64,000 nucleotides of DNA. Source: JANTGF01 sp963750735. Its GTDB lineage: Bacteria; Bacteroidota; Bacteroidia; Bacteroidales; VadinHA17. Shown here piece after piece: positions 57,183-64,000 of this stretch (the first letter of the stretch is position 1; each line of letters begins with the position of its first letter). The position numbers were made by a program, and so were the translations under genes. The notes under the pieces are model-generated. The model did no database searches. It saw only the letters and a list, made by a program, of their open reading frames with translations, and was not told the DNA's origin. The DNA lies in the NCBI GenBank assembly GCA_963750735.1, contig CAVVRY010000011.1, positions 62,001 to 126,000 on the forward strand, given 5' to 3'.

Positions 57183-57192
57183 TTAATTCAAT

Positions 57193-57200
57193 TACCTTTG
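57193..57200 (+). promoter_or_regulatory. Promoter -7 element upstream of the metallophosphoesterase gene
   Basis: TACCTTTG matches TAnnTTTG, 33 nt ahead of the ATG at 57233 and just after the CocE stop. A well-spaced -33 box was not found. Confidence 0.4.
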
Positions 57201-57232
57201 TGCGATTTTTTTTCTGACTCTCTTAAGTTGAT

Positions 57233-58474
57233 ATGATAGTAATTGTAATAATTATTCTGGTAATAGATCTCCTAAGCTATAAAGGCCTTCGCCTATTGCT
57301 TAAACCAAAATCGAAACGAGTAAGAATGATCGTATATATCATCCATTGGATGGTTCCTGTTATATTATTTCTTGGGGTGATATTGCTCAGAATAGACGAT
57401 CAGGTGCAGGGTAGCGAGAAGGTATACCGCAACTTCATTTTAGGTGGTTTTTTCCTAACATTTTATTTCCCAAAATTAATATTTGCCTCTGTTCATGTAT
57501 TGGATGATTTAATGAAAGGGCTATTGAGAATATATAACTACATTGTTCAGAAACCTACTGAAAAGAGGAAAGAAATAAAGGGGAAACCAATTAGCCGGAT
57601 GAGATTTATTACTACCGCAGGTCTTGTGCTGGCCTCCTTTAATTTTATTTCACTGCTATATGGAATGGTATCTGGTCGTTTTAATTTCAAGATATATAGA
57701 CTGGCCATGAATTTAAAGGGCCTGCCAAAGGAATTTAATGGCTATAAAATAGTTCAGATATCAGACATACACATTGGTGGTTTCCACGGCCATGGAGACA
57801 GGCTGAAAGAAGCTGTTGAACTTATCAATCTGGAACAACCTGATTTGATATTGTTTACCGGAGATATGGTCAATAATTTTGCTGATGAGATGCTTGATTT
57901 CAAGGAAACCTTGAAGCTCTTAAAAGCAAAAGATGGGAAATTCTCCATTCTTGGAAATCATGATTATGGTGATTATCATTCATGGGATTCTGAAGAGGAG
58001 AAGAAAGCCAATCTTAACGAAATATTGCAATTCCAGGAAGAAATGGGATTCAAAGTCTTGCTGAATGAATCCGTTGCATTAAAGAAGGGTGAGGCAGAAA
58101 TTGGTCTCATTGGAGTTGAAAACTGGGGCAAACCACCATTTGCACAATATGGTGATTTCAAAAAAGCACAGAATGGAGTTAGTGACTTAGCTGTAAAAAT
58201 TTTAATGTCGCATGATCCTTCACATTGGGATGCTGAAATCACAAAAAATACAGATGTACACCTCACTCTATCAGGTCATACACATGGTATGCAATTTGGC
58301 GTTGAACTAGGTAATCTTAAATGGAGCCCCGTACAATATAAGTACCCGCAATGGGCTGGTCTGTATAAAGATGGTGATCAGTATCTTTACGTAAACCGTG
58401 GACTCGGAACCATTGGTTACCCGGGCAGAGTAGGTATGCCACCAGAAATAACAGTCTTCAAACTTGAAGCCTAA
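57233..58474 (+). CDS. Membrane-anchored metallophosphoesterase (YkuE-like)
   Basis: About four TM helices (residues 1-160, with VIVIIILVIDLLSY, MVPVILFLGVILL, GFFLTFYFPKLI, LVLASFNFISLLYG) precede a calcineurin-like phosphoesterase domain. The metal motifs are present: QISDIHIGG (D, H), GDMVNN (GDxxN), LGNHDYGD (GNHD), MSHDPSHWD and SGHTHGMQFG (GHxH). It acts as a phosphodiesterase on the outer face of the inner membrane, for example on phospholipid- or lipid-A-like substrates in known YkuE-type enzymes. It follows the CocE gene on the same strand. Confidence 0.92.
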   Translation: MIVIVIIILVIDLLSYKGLRLLLKPKSKRVRMIVYIIHWMVPVILFLGVILLRIDDQVQGSEKVYRNFILGGFFLTFYFPKLIFASVHVLDDLMKGLLRIYNYIVQKPTEKRKEIKGKPISRMRFITTAGLVLASFNFISLLYGMVSGRFNFKIYRLAMNLKGLPKEFNGYKIVQISDIHIGGFHGHGDRLKEAVELINLEQPDLILFTGDMVNNFADEMLDFKETLKLLKAKDGKFSILGNHDYGDYHSWDSEEEKKANLNEILQFQEEMGFKVLLNESVALKKGEAEIGLIGVENWGKPPFAQYGDFKKAQNGVSDLAVKILMSHDPSHWDAEITKNTDVHLTLSGHTHGMQFGVELGNLKWSPVQYKYPQWAGLYKDGDQYLYVNRGLGTIGYPGRVGMPPEITVFKLEA

Positions 58475-58479
58475 TTTTT

Positions 58480-58508
58480 AGGGATTTCTACTTTTTTAAA
58501 AATTCCCT
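58480..58508. terminator. Weak hairpin between convergent genes
   Basis: AGGGATTT and AAATTCCCT can pair with one bulge around an A/T-rich loop. It lies between the convergent metallophosphoesterase and epimerase genes and could serve both. Confidence 0.35.
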
Positions 58509-59432
58509 GAACCATTCAACCGTTTCTTTCATGCAAACATCCAATGGAGTGGCCTTCATGCCAAATTCTTTTTCAAATCTACTGCTATCAACAACATAGG
58601 GTTCTTCCCAGGTATAAAGCATCTCTTTAACCTCCCGAATCATTGGATTAAATAGTCCCATTATAGAGATTAAAAACCTTCCCGCTACCCTGGATTTAAT
58701 TTTTACACCCATTTCCTGTTCAATTATCTCCACCACGTTCCGCACAGGTATTGCTTTTGGACATGGAACATGCCATGCCTTACCCAGAGCGCGGTCATCC
58801 TCACCCATAATAATTAGTGCTTTTGCAAAATCCTTAATATATGTGAGACTATGTAGCTGGTCAATGTTTCCCAATAAATTAACAGGTTTATTATTAAAAG
58901 CCGGATCGAAAAACATTTCTCCAAAGGCTGCATTTACAACATGAGGGCCAAAAAAATCAGAACCCCGGCCTATAGCGGTCCTGATTTTCCCCTCGGCATG
59001 GCTGTTCAATAATAATTCTGCCATTAAAGCTCTGGTTTTACCCTTGTGGCCGCTTGCTGCATAGGGCAAATCCTCAGTTAGTTGCTTTCCACCTGTAGGC
59101 CCATACATATACAAATTGTCTCCAAATATTAGTTTGGCGCTTGTCCTTGAAATACCATCCACAATGCCTTGCATTAACGGGGGGAACAACTCTGGCCATC
59201 TTGTGTAAGGCGGCATAGCACAATGGTAAACAACATCAGCTCCTTTGCAATTATCATATACTTCATTCGGATTTGATGCATCACAAGCACTAATTTCAGC
59301 CATTTCAGGCAGTTTAAAACCAACTTTTCCCGATCTGTTTAAAAGCAATACCGATTTTCCTGAATCAATCAATTCATGCATTACCCAATAAGCCAAAGGC
59401 CCAGTCCCAATAATTACATTTTGCATTTTCAT
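58488..59432 (-). CDS. NAD(P)-dependent epimerase/dehydratase-like (extended SDR) protein
   Basis: A Rossmann fold opens with VIIGTGPLAYWVMHELI (GxGxxA-like nucleotide-binding loop) and ADVVYHCAMPPYTRWP. The active-site Tyr is probably in GDNLYMYGP, but the usual YxxxK spacing is altered (K is not at +4), so catalysis may be changed. The C-terminal half (LGNIDQLHSLTYIKDFAKALI; KAWHVPCPKAIPVRNVVEII) resembles substrate domains of sugar or steroid epimerases. It is convergent with the phosphoesterase gene. Substrate unknown. Confidence 0.83.
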   Translation of the reverse strand: MKMQNVIIGTGPLAYWVMHELIDSGKSVLLLNRSGKVGFKLPEMAEISACDASNPNEVYDNCKGADVVYHCAMPPYTRWPELFPPLMQGIVDGISRTSAKLIFGDNLYMYGPTGGKQLTEDLPYAASGHKGKTRALMAELLLNSHAEGKIRTAIGRGSDFFGPHVVNAAFGEMFFDPAFNNKPVNLLGNIDQLHSLTYIKDFAKALIIMGEDDRALGKAWHVPCPKAIPVRNVVEIIEQEMGVKIKSRVAGRFLISIMGLFNPMIREVKEMLYTWEEPYVVDSSRFEKEFGMKATPLDVCMKETVEWFREFLKK

Positions 59433-59600
59433 GTTTATTTTTATTATTTTTCTCTAAGATCAAAAAGAATCAGCTAAAAACAAAATCTCTAGTGAAGAGA
59501 CTATAAAATATTAGGATTATTTCAATTTTTCATTTTTTCAATAATAGTATATCTTTATCAAAAGTTTAAACACTCATCTATTCGTAAAAATGTGCGTAAA

Positions 59601-60041
59601 ATGAAATATTATTTTCTTTCATTTCAAAAAAAATATAAAGCAAGTCTTTTGCTTTTTTTTATTGCTATAGTAACCTCCTTTGGGCAGTTAAGTGATCGGA
59701 TTGCAAACTACGATATTAGTGTTGACCTTGATCCAGGTGCAAAGTTATTGGATGGTAAGCTAAAATTGCATTGGAAGAATCCCTCCCAGGATACCATTAG
59801 AGAACTGCAATTTCACATGTATTTAAATGCCTTTAAGAATAATGAAAGTACTTTTTGGAAGGAATCTGGTGGGCAATTAAGAGGAATGAAAGGCGGGGAA
59901 GATGAAAAGGAAGTTTGGGGCTGGGTTGATATTTTAAGAATGGAAACAGACCAGGGTGAAAGGTTGGATTCAAAAATCAGGTTTATCCAGCCAGATGATG
60001 GAAACACTAAAAGATCAGACTGTTATTTCAGTGCCTCTTGA
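59601..60041 (+). CDS. M1-family metallopeptidase, N-terminal fragment (frameshifted)
   Basis: Start at ATG 59601 (GTG at 59592 is possible). A signal peptide (ASLLLFFIAIVTSFGQ) precedes the M1 N-terminal beta-saddle (ANYDISVDLDPGAKLLDGKLKLHWKN). The frame is lost at the AAAA run at 60009-60012; deleting one A gives IQPDDGNTKDQTVISVPL and continues directly into the catalytic fragment. The true gene therefore spans about 59601-61608, about 668 residues. Confidence 0.82.
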   Translation: MKYYFLSFQKKYKASLLLFFIAIVTSFGQLSDRIANYDISVDLDPGAKLLDGKLKLHWKNPSQDTIRELQFHMYLNAFKNNESTFWKESGGQLRGMKGGEDEKEVWGWVDILRMETDQGERLDSKIRFIQPDDGNTKRSDCYFSAS

Positions 60042-61608
60042 AAATCCTGTAAATCCTGGTGGATCAATTGTATTGAATATTGAATTCAAATCCAAACTAC
60101 CGAAAATATTTGCCCGTACTGGTTTTAGCAACGACTATTTTCTAGTTGGTCAATGGTTTCCTAAAATAGGTGTGTATGAACCTGCAGGAATGCGATATGC
60201 AGAGCAGGGACAATGGAATTGTCATCAGTTTCATGGTAATTCTGAGTTTTATGCAGACTTTGGGGTTTATAATGTTGAAATAAAAGTTCCAAAACGTTTC
60301 ATTGTTGGTGCTACAGGTGAATTAAAAGAGAAAACAGAAAATGATGACGAAACGATTACCCTTAAATATTATGCTGAAGATGTGGTGGATTTTGCCTGGA
60401 CTGCATCTCCTCTCTTTAATGTTGTAGAAGACCAATGGAAGGATGTAAAAATACTTGTATATCTGCAACCGGAGCACCTAAGCCAGGCTGACAGGCATAC
60501 TGAATCGGTTAAAGCAGCATTGAGCTATTTTGAGGAGAATCTTGGTGAATATCCATATTCTACCATCACAGTTGTTGACCCGCCCTTAAAAGGATTTGGA
60601 TCGGGTGGCATGGAGTATCCTTCATTCATAACTGCTGGCTGTGTATGGGGAATGCCTTATGAATTGAGATTTACCGAAATGGTAACCATTCATGAATTTG
60701 GACACAATTACTTCATGGGTATCCTGGCAACCAATGAGTTTGAAGAAGCATGGATGGATGAAGGGATGAACAGTTATTACGAAGCGAGGATCATGGATCA
60801 TACTTATGGCGATAAAAATTCTTTTGTGGATTTCAAAAACTTCCACATGGGTGATATTGATAATCAACGCTGGAGCTATGTGGGACAAAACAATCCTAAA
60901 ATTGCCGAATCATTCAGAAATGCATGGGAATATCAACACGGAGGGTATGGAACTATGTCCTATGCTAAACCAGCAACATTCTTAATTACACTGGATAGAC
61001 TGGTTGGAAGGAATACCATGGATAAAATAATGAAAACCTATTTTGAGAGATGGAAATTCAAACATCCGAGTTCTAGAGATTTCATTGACATTGTAAATGA
61101 AGTTGTTCAAAAAGATCATGGCACTAAATTTGGTAAGGATATGAACTGGTTTTTTGACCAGGTTCTTTATGGTACTGATATCTGTGACTATAAACTGCAT
61201 GCCATCAGAAACGTTAAAGTATCTCCTCCAAGGGGTATTCATGAAGTGAACAACAACAAAATGACCTATAGTCCAACTGACTATGAGAACGATTTATATG
61301 AATCTAAAATCATTTTGCATCGTTTGGGTGAGGTAATTATGCCGGTGGAAGTACTTGTACACTTTAGCAATGGTGATGAGCTAACGGAAACCTGGGATGG
61401 ATATTCCAGATCAAAAGAATTTGTTTATGAACGTACAGATAGAATCGAATGGGCACTGATTGATCCTGAAAACAAAATTATGATTGATGTGAATCTGATG
61501 AACAATGGCAGAACTACCAAACCTGAAAAACTCACTTTCTGGAAGTATGCTACCAAGTTCTTGTTTACGCTACAAAATGCAATGCAGATATTCTCAATCT
61601 TTACCTGA
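59956..61608 (+). CDS. M1-family metallopeptidase, catalytic fragment
   Basis: The frame should begin at the slip near 60010; the first residues before KDQTVISV are out-of-frame text. It contains GGMEYPSF (M1 exopeptidase-type anchor, GAMEN equivalent), then HEFGH (about residue 246) and a Glu 18 residues after the second His (NEFEEAWMDEG), giving the HExxH-x18-E zinc site. A Tyr-containing active-site segment follows, as in aminopeptidases. It probably removes N-terminal residues from peptides in the periplasm. A membrane protein gene follows 17 bp downstream, suggesting an operon. Confidence 0.88.
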   Translation: MKGWIQKSGLSSQMMETLKDQTVISVPLENPVNPGGSIVLNIEFKSKLPKIFARTGFSNDYFLVGQWFPKIGVYEPAGMRYAEQGQWNCHQFHGNSEFYADFGVYNVEIKVPKRFIVGATGELKEKTENDDETITLKYYAEDVVDFAWTASPLFNVVEDQWKDVKILVYLQPEHLSQADRHTESVKAALSYFEENLGEYPYSTITVVDPPLKGFGSGGMEYPSFITAGCVWGMPYELRFTEMVTIHEFGHNYFMGILATNEFEEAWMDEGMNSYYEARIMDHTYGDKNSFVDFKNFHMGDIDNQRWSYVGQNNPKIAESFRNAWEYQHGGYGTMSYAKPATFLITLDRLVGRNTMDKIMKTYFERWKFKHPSSRDFIDIVNEVVQKDHGTKFGKDMNWFFDQVLYGTDICDYKLHAIRNVKVSPPRGIHEVNNNKMTYSPTDYENDLYESKIILHRLGEVIMPVEVLVHFSNGDELTETWDGYSRSKEFVYERTDRIEWALIDPENKIMIDVNLMNNGRTTKPEKLTFWKYATKFLFTLQNAMQIFSIFT

Positions 61609-61625
61609 TAAACCAACCTTTAGTA

Positions 61626-62519
61626 ATGAAAATAATCGAAGCATATACAAATGGTTTGAAAACCACAATTAAATCCTATAAAATGATAACTCTCGTTTAC
61701 ACGGTTATCCTGTTTTTAGGATTGGTTGTTGCCATTCCCTTCTTTTTTGGGCTTAAATCAGCTGGTGGTATGACCATTTCCCCTGCTAAACTTTTAAAGG
61801 AGTTTGATTATACAAGCTTTGTTGAGATAATGAAAAACCATGGGGAAGAAATTAGAAGTAGCATCACACAGGGAGCCTGGATAGTATTACTCTTTATGGT
61901 TCTAAGCATATTTCTGACAGGAGGTATTCTCAGAACACTCAGACAGGGACACAAAAAATTTGGTTTGTATAATTTTTTCGCAGGATGTGGAAAGTTCTTT
62001 TACAGGTTTTTAAGGTTGAGCTTATATTCTTTGGTTGTGCATTTTCTACTTGCACTGATTATTTATATCCCATTCGCCATCATTGTTTCTGCAGGATTTA
62101 ATCACAGCTTTACTGAGGAAACAATCTTTTATATTTTTCTGGCCTTTGCAGGTATTCATCTATTGCTGGGTGTTTACTTTGTTGTAATTACTGATTATGC
62201 AAGGTTTATATTGGTTACCAGAGATTCAAGGAAGGCGCTAAAATCGCTTTGGCTATCTGCGAAATTTGTTTCAAACAAATTCCTTGGAACCTATTTCTTG
62301 TTCATTTTATTAATGATAATCCCATTTCTTTTCTTTTATCTGTACTTTTTCATCACTGACCGTGTAGAATTTACGACAGGAATAATGATCTTAGCCCTTT
62401 TCATTATTCAGCAGATATTTATATGGATAAGAAGTGCATTCAGGATATGGACATTTTCCAGCCAGTTAAATTATTTTGTAATGTATAATCCTGAGCCTGG
62501 TAGCAAAAAAAGTGATTAG
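61626..62519 (+). CDS. Integral membrane protein, function unknown
   Basis: 297 residues with about six hydrophobic helices (ITLVYTVILFLGLVVAIPFFF; WIVLLFMVLSIFLTGGILRTL; LYSLVVHFLLALIIYIPFAII; FYIFLAFAGIHLLLGVYFVVI; YFLFILLMIIPFLFFYLYFFI; GIMILALFIIQQIFIWI). No catalytic motif. It follows the M1 peptidase gene by 17 bp and may be cotranscribed. I do not recognise the family with confidence. Confidence 0.8.
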   Translation: MKIIEAYTNGLKTTIKSYKMITLVYTVILFLGLVVAIPFFFGLKSAGGMTISPAKLLKEFDYTSFVEIMKNHGEEIRSSITQGAWIVLLFMVLSIFLTGGILRTLRQGHKKFGLYNFFAGCGKFFYRFLRLSLYSLVVHFLLALIIYIPFAIIVSAGFNHSFTEETIFYIFLAFAGIHLLLGVYFVVITDYARFILVTRDSRKALKSLWLSAKFVSNKFLGTYFLFILLMIIPFLFFYLYFFITDRVEFTTGIMILALFIIQQIFIWIRSAFRIWTFSSQLNYFVMYNPEPGSKKSD

Positions 62520-62749
62520 ACATCTTTTGCTATTTAATGCATAATTTTATTTTATCCCTGGTTAATTTCTCCCTCTAAATTTTGAGGATAAAGTTTATGT
62601 TCAGAAATGAACAGTGTTTGTTCGATTTCAGACAGAAAAGAGTAATTAAATAATCTTTTCAACTCCTATATATTTCATTTTATGCATGTTACAAAACCAG
62701 GCATAATTATTGGATTGATATGTTATTTGTCCAATAAAACTTGCCTGAT

Positions 62750-64000
62750 ATGTTTTTTAATCATTTGAAGATTGCCTTTCGCAATCTGTTTGTAAATAAA
62801 GTTTATTCTTTTATAAACCTTGCAGGACTTGCTATTGGCATTGCCAGCAGTGTTTTTATTGCACTTTTTGTTATTCATGAATTTAGCTACGATACATTCC
62901 ACGAAAAAGCAGATAGAATTTATAGGATAGGTGTGAATGGTCAAATGATGGGTAGTGAAATCAACCAGGCAGTTACTGCTGCACCAATGGGAGCAGCGGT
63001 TTTACAGGATTACCCGGAAGTAGAAAACATGGTAAGAATAAGGGAATTCGGAGATTGGCTTGTTCGTTATGAAGACAAGAAATTTCATGAAGAAGATTTT
63101 CTATTTGCTGATTCTACCTTTTTCGAAGTATTTGATTTTAAGCTTTTAAGAGGTGATCCACATACAGTTCTGGATGAACCAAAATCAGTTGTTCTTACCG
63201 AATCGATTGCTCACAAATATTTTGGCAACGAAGATCCCATTGGCAAAATGCTTCATTTAGAAACGGATACTACCTATTTTAGAGTTACAGGGATAATGGA
63301 GGATGTTCCAACATTCAGTCATTTCACTTTTAATATGGTAGGCTCAGTGCATACTTATGAAGCTTCCAGAAACAACTTTTGGGTAAGCCATAATTTCTAC
63401 ACTTATATTTTATTGAAGGAAGGAATTAATTGGAAAGACCTTGAGAAAAAGCTGAATGGCCTTATTGAAAAGTATGTTGGCCCGCAGATTGAAGAAGTAC
63501 TTGGAATCCAAATGGATCAATTCTATGAAAGTGGAAACACCTTTGGTTACTTCCTGCAACCTATTAAAAGTATTCATCTTGAATCAGATCTGCAGTATGA
63601 GTTTGAACCTACAGGAAATAAAACCCTGGTTTATATCTTCATTATTATAGCCATATTAATTCTGGTAGTTGCCAGTATAAACTTCATGAATTTATCTACG
63701 GCAAGATCTGCCGGACGGTCGAAAGAAGTTGGTATAAAAAAAGTATCGGGATCTACCCATAGAAACTTAGTTTTTCAGTTTCTTTTCGAGTCGGTTATTA
63801 CAAGCCTTATTGCACTGATTATTGCAATAGGCCTGGTAGAGCTATTGCTCCCCTCTTTCAATAATTTGATTCAATTATCACTTAGCTTAAAATTTTTTCA
63901 GACCTGGTGGCTGATTCCATTTTTACTTATATTTGGAATACTTGTTGGAGTATTTGCCGGTATCTACCCTGCATTTGTTCTGGCCTCATTTAAACCTACT
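62750..64000 (+). CDS. FtsX-like ABC transporter permease (MacB periplasmic core), C-terminus outside window
   Basis: From the ATG at 62750 the frame is open to the window edge (417 residues). TM1 (about 20-45; KVYSFINLAGLAIGIASSVFIALFVI) is followed by a MacB-type periplasmic core (about 50-280) and TM helices near 295-315, 345-370 and 385-410 (IFIIIAILILVVASINFMNLS; RNLVFQFLFESVITSLIALII; WWLIPFLLIFGILVGVFAGIYPAF). The motif VGIKKVSGST is the FtsX family signature. These permeases work with a cytoplasmic ATPase in lipoprotein or antibiotic export; no ATPase gene is visible upstream, so it may be distant. Confidence 0.92.
   Translation, partial: MFFNHLKIAFRNLFVNKVYSFINLAGLAIGIASSVFIALFVIHEFSYDTFHEKADRIYRIGVNGQMMGSEINQAVTAAPMGAAVLQDYPEVENMVRIREFGDWLVRYEDKKFHEEDFLFADSTFFEVFDFKLLRGDPHTVLDEPKSVVLTESIAHKYFGNEDPIGKMLHLETDTTYFRVTGIMEDVPTFSHFTFNMVGSVHTYEASRNNFWVSHNFYTYILLKEGINWKDLEKKLNGLIEKYVGPQIEEVLGIQMDQFYESGNTFGYFLQPIKSIHLESDLQYEFEPTGNKTLVYIFIIIAILILVVASINFMNLSTARSAGRSKEVGIKKVSGSTHRNLVFQFLFESVITSLIALIIAIGLVELLLPSFNNLIQLSLSLKFFQTWWLIPFLLIFGILVGVFAGIYPAFVLASFKPT

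Noticed and set aside
62723..62944. Minus-strand open frame of 73 codons
   Set aside because: It overlaps the start of the FtsX-like permease gene on the other strand; a shadow frame.

Overview
The window is AT-rich DNA from a Bacteroidota (Bacteroidetes) chromosome. The evidence is C-terminal type IX secretion (T9SS) sorting domains, a hybrid two-component system (HTCS), a TonB-dependent receptor with an N-terminal carboxypeptidase-regulatory-like domain, LytS/LytR pairs, FecR and DUF5723-type proteins, a cysteate synthase of the sulfonolipid kind, and Bacteroidota-type promoters (TTTG/TAnnTTTG). No rRNA, tRNA, CRISPR array, transposase or phage gene was seen. The lifestyle suggested is an aerobic, particle- or polymer-degrading bacterium, with many secreted esterases, glycosidases and peptidases.

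Layout. 0-4 kb: C-terminally open secreted subtilisin-like protease with 213-bp tandem Ig-like repeats. 4-7.6 kb: lipoprotein, LuxR-type regulator with a non-canonical receiver, and a secreted beta-propeller protein. 7.6-12.2 kb (minus): amidohydrolase plus two alpha/beta-hydrolase (acetyl-xylan-esterase-like) genes, both frame-disrupted. 12.3-19.3 kb: PIG-L deacetylase, 1436-aa HTCS and a divergent beta-helix lipoprotein. 19.5-28.5 kb (minus): cysteate synthase, GH20 hexosaminidase, LytTR regulator, damaged LytS kinase, TPR protein and TonB receptor. 28.6-31.4 kb: glycosidase-like lipoprotein and a membrane TPR protein with a remnant kinase domain. 32-46.5 kb (minus): exported FecR-TPR protein, exported TPR-CHAT protease, small secreted protein, and a 9.3-kb multidomain T9SS gene (LRR, Ig, beta-helix, metzincin protease, Big_5, IPT, propeller, FIMAH-like, sorting domain) that is heavily frame-disrupted. 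47-54 kb: cupin, outer-membrane barrel and lipoprotein pair, diheme cytochrome c, secreted VOC protein, DUF5916-type protein. 54-64 kb: YbjQ, small membrane protein, zinc ribbon, CocE/NonD hydrolase, metallophosphoesterase, NAD-dependent epimerase, M1 peptidase, membrane protein, FtsX-like permease (open at the right end).

Two points matter most. First, many genes (about 9-11 kb, 11-12, 21-28, 28.6, 32-41, 52.6 and 60 kb) are broken by small indels. Most are repaired by removing one base from a short homopolymer, so they are more likely assembly or sequencing errors than genuine decay; the large intact genes at 13-17.5 and 42-45 kb show the damage is patchy. Second, the FecR / TPR-CHAT / small secreted protein / giant metzincin adhesin block is the best candidate for an uncharacterised system, an exported caspase-like protease beside a huge cell-surface protein.
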